Shown here piece by piece: positions 1 to 8,629 of a stretch of DNA of 64,000 bases (its first letter is position 1; every line of letters begins with the position of its first letter). The stretch is from assembly GCF_014635825.1 (NCBI RefSeq), contig NZ_BMDO01000003.1, positions 310,001 to 374,000 on the forward strand, written 5' to 3'. Under the pieces are notes generated by a model. The model was given only the letters and a program-made list of their open reading frames with translations. It ran no database searches and was not told the DNA's origin. Both the position numbers and the translations under genes were made by a program. The DNA is from Mucilaginibacter galii. Its GTDB lineage: Bacteria; Bacteroidota; Bacteroidia; Sphingobacteriales; Sphingobacteriaceae.

Positions 1-1920
1 GCGTATGTTTTCCACCTCCTGGGCGTACCATAGTGAGTAAGTATCATTATCGCCATAGGTGAATAAGATGGCGTTAGGTGCACAGGAATTAAGGTAATTG
101 CTCGCCATGTCATGCGGTGTCATTTTGGTCGACCGGTTGTGCGCTCCCCATTCCTGCACGGCCATTAACACGGGGGCTGCCACGAGGCAAAGCGAAGTGG
201 CGGCAAGCGCAGCATACCGCCCGTTAACCCGCTGCTGCATAAACTTAGCCAGGCCAATTACGCCCAAACCAATCCAAATGGCAAAGGTGTAAAACGATGC
301 CACGTAGCTGTAATCGCGCTCGCGGGGTTGTACGCTTGGCTGGTTTACGTAAAGTACAATGGCTATACCGGTAAAGAAGTAGAGCAATGCTATCACCATA
401 GCATCTTTTTTACTGCGTTTAAAGTGGTAAAACATGCCAAACAAGCCAATCATGAGCGGCATCGCGTAAAGCGGGGTATAGGTATTACTTTCAGTAATGA
501 ATTTAGGCAGGTGTTTGCCACCATCGAACCAGCCCGATGTCCAATTGCCGTTGAGCTCAACGGTGCTGGTTTGGCCATCCTGGTCGTTGTAGCGGCCTAC
601 GAAGTTCCACAAAAAATAGCGTGCATACATCTGGTAAATTTGCCAGCTGAACATGAATTTCAGGTTGTCGCCAAAGTTTGGCGATTGACCTTCGCCCAGT
701 TGGAGCCATTGCTTGTAAAACTGCGGGTCTTGCCCATCGCTGCTAAAGATACGCGGCAGTATAGTGTTACGGTCATATACCAGACTTTGCTTTTTGCCTA
801 CCACCTCATATTGTGTTTTGCCTTTACGATAAATCGTAGCGCCTTCTTTTTGCTCTATAGCGTGCGAATCGAAATAAGGCCCGTAAACCAGGGGCGGGGC
901 AATGTACTGCTCACGGTTAAGGTAGCTTTGCAGTTTAAAAGCGTTATCGGGGTGGCTGTTATTTAAGTTTGTGCCTGCATGCGCCCTGATTGGGATCATG
1001 GCAAAGGAGCCGTAACCCAAGTACATAAAACTTAAGCCAATTAAGATCAGGTTTAGCGGAGGTTTATTTTTACGCACGCTATAGACAATGCCGCCAATAA
1101 GCGCGCTCACCAGTAAAAGCAAGAAAGCGAACGAGCCGCTGCCAAAACCAAATTTTAAAGTATTCACAAAAAACAAGTCGAAGTAGGCCGCTATTTTAAC
1201 GGTATACTGAATAATGCCAAACTGCACAAATGCCAGTAAGGCGACGCCCGTAAAAACGGCAACCACAGTACCTTTGGTACTAATACGGTTACTGCGGCGG
1301 AAGTAATAAACCAGCGTTAGTGCAGGAATAGTTAACAGGTTTAACAAGTGTATACCTATGGATAGTCCCATTACATAGGCGATCAAAATGAGGTAGCGGT
1401 CGGCACCTGGCTCATCGGCACGGGCTTCCCATTTCAAAATGGCCCAAAATACGACCGATACACATAAAGCGGCCTGCGCAAATACAATAGTTTCTACGGC
1501 CGAAAACCAAAAGGTATCGGTATAGGCAAAAGCCAGGGCACCTACCAGCCCGGCACCCATAATAAGGGTTTGGGTGGATGAATCGACCGCCTCGCCACGT
1601 TTCACCAGCATTTTCTTAGCCAGTGCTGTAATAGTCCAAAATAAGAACATCACCGTAGCTGCGCTGGCCAGTGCCGATGCCATGTTGGTAAAGTAGGCCA
1701 CCTTGGTGTTATCGCCCAGGGATAGGAGGGAAAAAGCCTTACCTATCATGGCAAACAGCGGGTAGCCCGGCTGATGCGAAATTTGCAAGCGGAACGCGCA
1801 GGAAATAAATTCGCCGCAGTCCCAAAAGCTTACCGAGGGTTCGAGTGTGAGGATGTAGGTAGTTGCGGCAATGGCAAAGCAAAGCCAGCCCAGGAGGTTG
1901 TTAAGCTTGTTGTAAAGCAT
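1..1920 (-). CDS. DUF2723-family membrane protein (GT117-like), 3' part outside window
   Basis: The reading frame opens at an ATG on the minus strand at 1920 and stays open to the left edge, giving 640 residues. The translation begins MLYNKLNNLLGWLCFAIA and then carries the family's hallmark WDCGEFISCAF, followed by HQPGYPLF. At least ten hydrophobic segments follow, then a soluble periplasmic-looking stretch with FGDNLKFMFSWQ and later YTYGDND. This is the DUF2723 architecture, classed as protein O-mannosyltransferase-like glycosyltransferase (GT117) and involved in protein or glycan glycosylation in Bacteroidota. It sits in the inner membrane. The gene follows the macroglobulin-like gene on the same strand, but a terminator lies between them, so it is probably transcribed separately. 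Family assignment is confident; the substrate is unknown. Confidence 0.88.
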   Translation of the reverse strand, partial: MLYNKLNNLLGWLCFAIAATTYILTLEPSVSFWDCGEFISCAFRLQISHQPGYPLFAMIGKAFSLLSLGDNTKVAYFTNMASALASAATVMFLFWTITALAKKMLVKRGEAVDSSTQTLIMGAGLVGALAFAYTDTFWFSAVETIVFAQAALCVSVVFWAILKWEARADEPGADRYLILIAYVMGLSIGIHLLNLLTIPALTLVYYFRRSNRISTKGTVVAVFTGVALLAFVQFGIIQYTVKIAAYFDLFFVNTLKFGFGSGSFAFLLLLVSALIGGIVYSVRKNKPPLNLILIGLSFMYLGYGSFAMIPIRAHAGTNLNNSHPDNAFKLQSYLNREQYIAPPLVYGPYFDSHAIEQKEGATIYRKGKTQYEVVGKKQSLVYDRNTILPRIFSSDGQDPQFYKQWLQLGEGQSPNFGDNLKFMFSWQIYQMYARYFLWNFVGRYNDQDGQTSTVELNGNWTSGWFDGGKHLPKFITESNTYTPLYAMPLMIGLFGMFYHFKRSKKDAMVIALLYFFTGIAIVLYVNQPSVQPRERDYSYVASFYTFAIWIGLGVIGLAKFMQQRVNGRYAALAATSLCLVAAPVLMAVQEWGAHNRSTKMTPHDMASNYLNSCAPNAILFTYGDNDTYSLWYAQEVENIR

Positions 1921-2021
1921 GAGAGTTAAGGAGTAAAAGTGTAACCATAGTGCTAATTACGAGCAAGTTCACACTTATGGGTCAAAAGCCCATGAACCTT
2001 AACATTCTTTAACATTAGGGC

Positions 2022-2059
2022 ATTAAAAACAAAGCCGGCTCTTTGCGGGAGCCGGCTTT
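2022..2059 (-). terminator. Rho-independent terminator of the macroglobulin gene
   Basis: Perfect 11-bp arms (AAAGCCGGCTC at 2031-2041 and its complement at 2049-2059) flank a 7-base loop. On the minus strand the stem is followed by GTTTTT. The placement fits termination of the minus-strand gene ending at 2329. Confidence 0.85.
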
Positions 2060-2078
2060 GTTGAGTTCTTTAAACTAC

Positions 2079-2172
2079 CATGTCATTGCGAGGAGCGATA
2101 GCGACGTGGCAATCTCTTTACGCTTAGTCACCCAGCGCCGGAGATTGCCACGCTATCGCTCGCAATGACATG
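2079..2172. repeat. Dispersed inverted repeat (REP-like), GC-rich
   Basis: Two arms of about 35 bases (2079-2116 and 2141-2172) are near-perfect complements, with small bulges, and enclose about 25 bases. The ends read CATGTCATTGCGAG and CTCGCAATGACATG. This looks like a short palindromic element of the kind scattered between genes. It carries no ORF. Its role is unknown. Confidence 0.7.
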
Positions 2173-2228
2173 TTGGAAAATACAGGTCGCTTGCAATAAC
2201 GGTTATTAATAGCAACATATCAATCAAC

Positions 2229-2320
2229 CTGTCATTTCGAGTACTAACGAGAAATCCTGTTCAAAATGATAGTTTTACACTTTGCATCTCGAACAGGATC
2301 TCTCACTATCGTTCGAGACA
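2229..2320. repeat. Second dispersed inverted repeat, different family
   Basis: The left arm (2229-2262) opens CTGTCATTTCGAG and ends in ATCCTGTTC. The right arm (2291-2320) opens GAACAGGATCTC and ends in TTCGAGACA. The pairing is imperfect, with a loop of about 28 bases. It lies just downstream of the macroglobulin stop codon and could form a hairpin in the transcript. Confidence 0.6.
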
Positions 2321-2328
2321 AAAGGCTT

Positions 2329-5300
2329 TTATTTCACCACCTCAACCCATTGCCCTTTTTGCAAGGCGTTAACCGTAGCATCGTACATGGCCTCACAATA
2401 CGTGGCCGGTAAAAAGTAACGGCCGGTGTAAGAGGCATTAAGCATCACATAATAGGTTACTTCCTTATCGGCAGGCAGGCTGAAATAAGTATTTACCCGG
2501 TCGTCGCGAATGTCGCGGTAGTCTGACGGTGACGATTTAAATACTTCATCGTTATTCATCATCCGGGTATTCAAAATTTCCCATCCCGAAGGGAAGATCT
2601 GCGTGAGCGCCATGTTAGCATAATCGCCACGTTGTCCAGGGTTTTTCAAGATTACCTGCGCCACAAAATCGGTCCCTTGTTTTAAGCTGGTTGGGTCAAT
2701 AGGCTTACCGCTTAGCGTATAGTACTTCACCTGCATTTGCAGCACATCGGGGTTAATGTTCGATGGTAATATTTGACCCAGTGCCGGTTGTCCCTGCTGT
2801 ATGAGGCGGATGTAGAGCAAACCTTTGCCGTTGTTTTTAACAACCGCCTTGCCACCATTGGCGGCAATAGGCAACTGCCATAAATACGACGCGGAGTTCA
2901 CGCTGTTCTTTACCGTTCCTGCCTGCACATCAAACTTCAGTGTGTTACCGCTCTTATTCTGACCGCAATACTGTGCTATGGCCAGCAAAGAGTAGGCGGT
3001 AGTTTGTGTGCTGTACCAGCTATCTTGCGATAATTTAGCGGCAACCGAATATACCATACGGCTGGCTTTCTGGCGTTGGCCTAATAAGGTCAGGGTTTCC
3101 AGTATCATAGCCTCATCGCGCAGGTCGGAACCATAGGTGTAACCCATTTGCGTGTAAGGTTTAACCGTGGTTGGCAAACCGGCTATCAGGCGCATAGCTA
3201 CTTCGGGCTGGCCGGCCAGTTTGTAAGCCGCGGCTAAACGCCATTTGGCTTCCGGGCTTAAATATTTCATCTCCTTTAAGCGGTTCATGGCACCTAATTC
3301 GGGCGCATTGGCCAAAGCCAGCAGGTATAGCCTGTAGGCTTGCGTTAAGCCCGAATAATAGAACTCACGTACATCGGGCGCCCAGTTTTGAGCAGTCCGC
3401 TTTTGGTACTGTTTCCAGCCCTCTATGAAGCCCACAGGCAGGGTGTAACCTTTGGCCTGGGCAGCCAGCATAAAGTGGCCGGCATAGTTGGTGCCCCACT
3501 CGTCGGGCTGTCCGCCATCTGGCCAGTAGCTTAAACCGCCACCCTGTACCCTAAAGCCGTTAAGCCTGCTAATGGCCGCCTTAATATTAACCTCCGCTTC
3601 GGCTTTTTGGCGGGCGTTCAGGTCTATTAACTGACCTAAGAACAATTGCGGAAATGCCGATGACGTAGTTTGCTCTACGCAGCCATGCGGGTACTGCACC
3701 AGGTAGCTTAACCGTTTAGAAAGGTTGAGCGCCGGGATGGATGATACCTCTAAGGTAGCTTTATTGGTACCACCCATGCCAATGGCCGCGTAGCCTGTGT
3801 TCCAAACCTCGCCAGGTTTCAACTCTTTTTGAATAACGCTGGTAATAGGCGGGTTAGGGTTGCGCACGTTCAGCACCACGTCAAAGGCTGTGGTTTCGCT
3901 ACCGCTTTGTGCAATGATCTTTACCTTGCCTACACCTATAAAGTTTTTCACATTAAGGTCGAACGATACCAGCTGATCTCCCGGCTTGGTAAACGTTACC
4001 GTTTTTTGATAACTGCTGCCGGGGTTGCTAAACGCATTCGACTGTACTTTTATGCTTACCGTTTTAATGTTGTTTTCCATGGCAAACACCGTAACCGGTA
4101 GCCGTACCGTTTCTGACGGACCCAGTACGCGCGGCAGGGTAGCCAGTATCATTAAAGGTTGTTTAACGGCTACCGGTTTTTCGGCAAAGCCATAGCTGCC
4201 ATCGTGGCCGGCTATTACCATGGCCCTAACCGAGCCAATGTATTGCGGAAGCTTAAACTGTTTGGTTTGCTTTTCGCCTTTACCTAAATGGTAGGGGCCC
4301 ATAAACTTAACCACGGGCTTAAAGCGGTTAACCGATACGTTTTTGCCGTTGCCCACACCGCTGCCATCGCCACCAATGCTCAGGATGCGTTCTAATCCGC
4401 CGCCGAATGCGCCAATTACATAGTCAAACAAATCCCAGGTTTTTACGCCTAAACCTTCGCGGGCGTAAAAGGCGGTATGGGGGTTAGGGGTTTTAAAGTT
4501 GGTGAGATCCAGCAAACCTTCATCTACCAAAGCTATGGTATAGGTCATTTCCTTACCCGAGGTTTCGGACACGGTGATAGACGATTGCGTTTCGGGCTTG
4601 ATCTTATCGGCCATCGTGATCACCGGCTTCAAAATGGTTTCCGGGTCTTCTACACCTAAGCCTATAGCACCGTACATACGTATGGGCAGGTCGTTCAGCG
4701 TTTGCGAGTGGCGTTGCAATAGCGTTACCGTTGCAAACACGTTGGGTGCCATGCCCGGTTCTATTTTAAAGCGGTAGCGGGTTTGTCCCTTCTCGGTATT
4801 TATCCAGGCTGTTTTAATAACATGGCTGCCGTTTTCAATACTAATAAGCGCACGGCCACCTGCACCTGTAGGGATAGTTAAGGTAGCTTCTTCGCCTACC
4901 TTGTAATCCTTTTTATCTGACGTGAACGACAGCATGGCCGCCTCAGTAGCGTTGCCCTGCTGCAAGCGTTCCGACCAGTTTGGCCAATCTACATAAACCA
5001 CTTTACCGGTAGAGTGCCCGGTTTGCAGGTCTTTAACCCGCACCAGGTAACGGCCCCAATCGTTTTTAGCCACCCTGAGCGTCCACTTACCACGGCCGTT
5101 TACAAGGCCTACGGTTTGGGTGTTAATGAGCTTGTTATACTGGTCCTGGGTAAAGTTGCTTAGTTCGTTGCCGCTTTCGTCCCACCACCACCGCCATTGT
5201 ATTTTGTAAACTTCTACTTCAACATTACGGCTGCCGGCCATAAGTAAGCCTTTTGGCGTAACGTCTACAATATCTATCACGTTATCTTTATCGGTTTCCA

Positions 5301-7932
5301 GCATACCGGTCATGGCGCTGCCTTCGGGTGTTTTAATACCCACATAGCCGTTGTACACGTTGTAAGGCATGGAGGTTTGCTGTATGCTGAAGTTGCCTCC
5401 CGGTTCAAACACTTTTACCAGAAAATTGGCCCTTAGTTGGCCCGGCGCCTGCTTTTCTACATTAATATCGGCGTTGATGGCTGCATTGCCCTGGGCATCC
5501 AGCCTGCCGTCGAAAACGGTTTGTGTTTGCGTATTAAACGCCAGGGTAGGATCATCAAAATTATAGCCCTCTAAATGTTTAAACGTAGTTGTTTGTGCCG
5601 ATACAAAGGCATCAACCTTAGCCTTCAGATTTTGCGCAATACCGCCAAACAGCCAGCGTGCATTCAGCGTGCCGTTGGTGCTGCTGCCCTTAACCAGTTC
5701 GGTAAGGTTACCGAAAGACAGGTTAAGCTTTAACCGGTTAGGCATAATAGTTTCTACCTTAATGTTCTTTTCAAACACGGCACCACCCACCTTTACTTTG
5801 GCGGTCCAGTTGCCGGTAGCGGCGCTGGTGGTAGTAGCGGTGTGGAAACTGTAGAACCCATCAACCGCGCTGGTGCGGGTTAAGCGGCTGTATAATTGCC
5901 CCTGCGGATTGTAGAACTCAAACTCTACAGGGTGGTCGGCAGGTAAGGTTTTAAGTTTATCTTCCAGGATGAATGATACAAAGATGGAGTCGCCGGGACG
6001 CCATACGCCACGCTCGCCATAGATGAAACCTTTCAGTCCTTTTTGTACCTCTTCGCCACCTACGTTGAAACGGGTGAGTGGTAACGAACTGGCATCATCC
6101 AGCTTTAAGTATCCTCGCTCATCGCCGTGTTTGGCTACCAGTAGGTAAGGTTTGTGTTTAAGGTCAAATTTTGCCAAACCGTCGCCATCGCTTTTGGTGG
6201 TGGTGAGTACCTGGCGCTGGTAATCCAGCAGTTCAAGCGTAACGCCACTCATGGGTTGGGCATCCATGATGTTAGTAACGGCTACCATCATGCTGTTATC
6301 GCTGCCGCGTTTGGCTATAAGGCCAATGTTGGAGGCTAAGATATTACGCGTTGCCCAGCGGTCTTTGTTATAGTAAGATTGGGTACAGGCATCATCGCGC
6401 TCGTCCCAGTTATAACCGTCGGGGTAATAATTATCATATCTCGACCAAAACTCATCATCATCATCTAAACCTTCACCACCATTGCTGTTATCTTCATAGT
6501 AATCCTCGTCCGGCCCGTCCTCATTATTAGCTTTAGCGCTTACCGCGCCCGCTTTACAATTGAATAAAGAATATTCTTGCCTGAAACCTATCACCACCCG
6601 GTAAATAGCCCCTGGCTCGGTACGCATGAGGTGATCCACGTCCAGCATAAAGCGGTTCTTTTTGTTCAGCTTCATGCTTTTGTCATTATCCAGCCTGATG
6701 GTTTTTTGCAATACAGGTTTACCTACCTGGCGCAACTGGTAGTTGCCATCAAAACCATTGTTTTGAAAGTATTGGGGAATGTTGTTCTCGTAAATTTTGA
6801 TAATGCTTACATCTACCGCCTTTAAGTTCACGGCTTCAAAAGGCATAAGCAACCGTCCCGAATCGGGCAGGATAACGCCCTTGCCCGGTATGGTTACAGA
6901 GGGCAAACGGTTCTCGAAGAATACGTTAGCTGTAAAGGCCTGCGTTGTTTTTTTGTGGGTAATATCTTCAATGCCTTCATTAGCAAAGGCATTATAGTCG
7001 CCTTCCAGGCGTTTGGTTCCATAAAGTTTCAGTGTACTCCCGTCTATGGTGTAAGCGGTTTCGCTCATGTTGCTGATGCCAACTAATCCCGTGAGTTCCT
7101 GGCCTACCATAACCGGATTAGAGAGCTGTACTAATACATACTGATCCTGATCCTGCACGGCGCGGATGGCCAGTACCTTAAAATCGCCCACTTTGGGTAC
7201 CTCAAACTCGGTACTTTGCTTTCCTTCTATATCAAGCGGTGCGCCATCATACCTAACCAGCAGCGGTGTGCCGGCAGTAGGGGAACGTTGTATTTTATTG
7301 ATGGTAAACTCGTGTGTACGTGCGGCCGGGTTGTGTTTCCAGGTAATGGCCGTGGCCGATGGGTAGGTTACGCTAATAACCTTTTCAATTTTGGCGGGGT
7401 CTTCACCATCGGCGGTTTGCACTACGCCGGTAAACTTCATTTGGGTTAATGAGGTATTGGTGGCGGTTTGCAGACCGTTAAGGTCTACCGTAAAATCGGG
7501 CTTGATGGTTTTAAAGTCGAATTTGAAATCGTCCAGGCTTTCGGTTGTTTTGGTAACCTTGCTTAATTCAAAGTCAACATCATAGCTTTTGTTGGGCTGT
7601 AAGTCTGCTTCGGGCTTAAACTCTATGGTTTGCGCATCTACCCAGTAAGCCTTACCCTTAACCGATGGCGAAAAGTCGAAAACGCCGTCAGGCAGTGCCT
7701 CATTTTTAGCATGACTGGTTTGCACCTGGTTAGAAAGCTTAATACGGATAGCGCTTTGCCGGGAGACAACCCCCGAGGTATATGACTCAATGTACTTGCT
7801 GAAGGCGGGGTCTATCTTGTCTTTTTTCCGATGCTTCATCACCAGGATGAGGGTAATTACAATAGCGGTTAAGGCAAGGCCAATAGCTATAAGTCTTTTT
7901 TGATAGGGCGTAAGGTTGAATGTACGGCTCAT
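2329..7932 (-). CDS. Alpha-2-macroglobulin family protein (YfaS-like, thioester-containing)
   Basis: A very large protein of 1867 residues. It starts with a cytoplasmic stub and one hydrophobic anchor (about residues 13-31) and then consists of tandem macroglobulin beta domains. The thioester signature GCVEQ is at residues 1417-1421 (Cys1418, Gln1421), inside SYLVQYPHGCVEQTTS. The alpha-helical thioester domain follows and then a C-terminal beta domain. An acidic, Tyr/Asp/Gly-rich insertion lies around residues 465-515. Bacterial homologues are periplasmic protease traps that covalently bind attacking proteases, often encoded beside penicillin-binding protein PbpC. No pbpC neighbour is visible here, so the usual pairing is absent from this window. 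The length is typical of the Bacteroidota form. Family assignment is firm. Confidence 0.92.
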   Translation of the reverse strand: MSRTFNLTPYQKRLIAIGLALTAIVITLILVMKHRKKDKIDPAFSKYIESYTSGVVSRQSAIRIKLSNQVQTSHAKNEALPDGVFDFSPSVKGKAYWVDAQTIEFKPEADLQPNKSYDVDFELSKVTKTTESLDDFKFDFKTIKPDFTVDLNGLQTATNTSLTQMKFTGVVQTADGEDPAKIEKVISVTYPSATAITWKHNPAARTHEFTINKIQRSPTAGTPLLVRYDGAPLDIEGKQSTEFEVPKVGDFKVLAIRAVQDQDQYVLVQLSNPVMVGQELTGLVGISNMSETAYTIDGSTLKLYGTKRLEGDYNAFANEGIEDITHKKTTQAFTANVFFENRLPSVTIPGKGVILPDSGRLLMPFEAVNLKAVDVSIIKIYENNIPQYFQNNGFDGNYQLRQVGKPVLQKTIRLDNDKSMKLNKKNRFMLDVDHLMRTEPGAIYRVVIGFRQEYSLFNCKAGAVSAKANNEDGPDEDYYEDNSNGGEGLDDDDEFWSRYDNYYPDGYNWDERDDACTQSYYNKDRWATRNILASNIGLIAKRGSDNSMMVAVTNIMDAQPMSGVTLELLDYQRQVLTTTKSDGDGLAKFDLKHKPYLLVAKHGDERGYLKLDDASSLPLTRFNVGGEEVQKGLKGFIYGERGVWRPGDSIFVSFILEDKLKTLPADHPVEFEFYNPQGQLYSRLTRTSAVDGFYSFHTATTTSAATGNWTAKVKVGGAVFEKNIKVETIMPNRLKLNLSFGNLTELVKGSSTNGTLNARWLFGGIAQNLKAKVDAFVSAQTTTFKHLEGYNFDDPTLAFNTQTQTVFDGRLDAQGNAAINADINVEKQAPGQLRANFLVKVFEPGGNFSIQQTSMPYNVYNGYVGIKTPEGSAMTGMLETDKDNVIDIVDVTPKGLLMAGSRNVEVEVYKIQWRWWWDESGNELSNFTQDQYNKLINTQTVGLVNGRGKWTLRVAKNDWGRYLVRVKDLQTGHSTGKVVYVDWPNWSERLQQGNATEAAMLSFTSDKKDYKVGEEATLTIPTGAGGRALISIENGSHVIKTAWINTEKGQTRYRFKIEPGMAPNVFATVTLLQRHSQTLNDLPIRMYGAIGLGVEDPETILKPVITMADKIKPETQSSITVSETSGKEMTYTIALVDEGLLDLTNFKTPNPHTAFYAREGLGVKTWDLFDYVIGAFGGGLERILSIGGDGSGVGNGKNVSVNRFKPVVKFMGPYHLGKGEKQTKQFKLPQYIGSVRAMVIAGHDGSYGFAEKPVAVKQPLMILATLPRVLGPSETVRLPVTVFAMENNIKTVSIKVQSNAFSNPGSSYQKTVTFTKPGDQLVSFDLNVKNFIGVGKVKIIAQSGSETTAFDVVLNVRNPNPPITSVIQKELKPGEVWNTGYAAIGMGGTNKATLEVSSIPALNLSKRLSYLVQYPHGCVEQTTSSAFPQLFLGQLIDLNARQKAEAEVNIKAAISRLNGFRVQGGGLSYWPDGGQPDEWGTNYAGHFMLAAQAKGYTLPVGFIEGWKQYQKRTAQNWAPDVREFYYSGLTQAYRLYLLALANAPELGAMNRLKEMKYLSPEAKWRLAAAYKLAGQPEVAMRLIAGLPTTVKPYTQMGYTYGSDLRDEAMILETLTLLGQRQKASRMVYSVAAKLSQDSWYSTQTTAYSLLAIAQYCGQNKSGNTLKFDVQAGTVKNSVNSASYLWQLPIAANGGKAVVKNNGKGLLYIRLIQQGQPALGQILPSNINPDVLQMQVKYYTLSGKPIDPTSLKQGTDFVAQVILKNPGQRGDYANMALTQIFPSGWEILNTRMMNNDEVFKSSPSDYRDIRDDRVNTYFSLPADKEVTYYVMLNASYTGRYFLPATYCEAMYDATVNALQKGQWVEVVK

Positions 7933-7954
7933 GATGTGCAGGTAGAATGTGCAC

Positions 7955-7985
7955 GAAATGTAGAAAGTATTTATAAGGATTACAA
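7955..7985 (-). promoter_or_regulatory. Candidate promoter of the macroglobulin gene
   Basis: On the minus strand a TTG (7985-7983) is followed after 20 bases by TACATTTC (7962-7955). This matches the Bacteroidota -7 motif TAnnTTTG in all but the last base. The start codon is 23 bases further on. Confidence 0.45.
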
Positions 7986-8629
7986 TAGCTTATGGCCGAT
8001 ATATTGCATCTTTTTTCGACAATGTATTTTTTTGAGGAAATATGAATTTTTAGAGAGATAATTTAAAATTTCATGCGCTAAAATGAAGTTGCCCGTTTCA
8101 CTTTTTATTCCTGCTAAATGGGAATACTTTCTACAATCTCATCACCTTATAAATTCAACAAGTGAAAATTTTTTTTTAAAATTTCACTTGTTAGCAAACC
8201 GTATCAGCTAATAAATAACATATCCAAGTTGTACTTAAAACACAGGTAAATACCTATTGCCGTGTTGCTATTATAACGTATCAAAATAATTATAAAGTAT
8301 TGTATTTCAGTATTTTATGTAAATTTTACTCTTGTGGCTTGCAGAAAAAGCCTTTATGTTTACACCACCAATTATGATGATTAAAGCCTGATAAGCTCAT
8401 TTCAGCTGCATCTGTACTATAATTGTTATTGAAAACAAGGCAAAGCCTGAAACGGGTGCAGATATAATCATCTGCCAGATAAATTGAAAACCAAATTATG
8501 ACCAATATGAATACTTCAACCAGCAATACAGGTTAAGGCGGTAAGCATTATTAACGTTCCGCAACAAACAATCAAACCAAAACCGATGAACTGAAACCAA
8601 CAGTTATCGGACCTAAAGACAAAGAGAAT
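7986..8629. other. Long AT-rich intergenic region ahead of the polysaccharide locus, with a palindrome
   Basis: About 650 bases without a convincing gene. The clearest structure is an inverted repeat at 8157-8192 with perfect 11-bp arms (AACAAGTGAAA and its complement) around an A/T tract. It could be an operator or an RNA hairpin in a long 5' leader. No textbook promoter or regulator gene for the downstream SusC gene was recognised here. Confidence 0.5.

Noticed and set aside
328..966. 212-codon plus-strand frame inside the DUF2723 gene
   Set aside because: It is antisense to a strong, family-typical minus-strand protein and has no recognisable domain.
8326..8526. 66-codon minus-strand frame upstream of susC
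   Set aside because: Composition is not protein-like beyond one hydrophobic start, and it lies in an AT-rich leader where chance frames are common.
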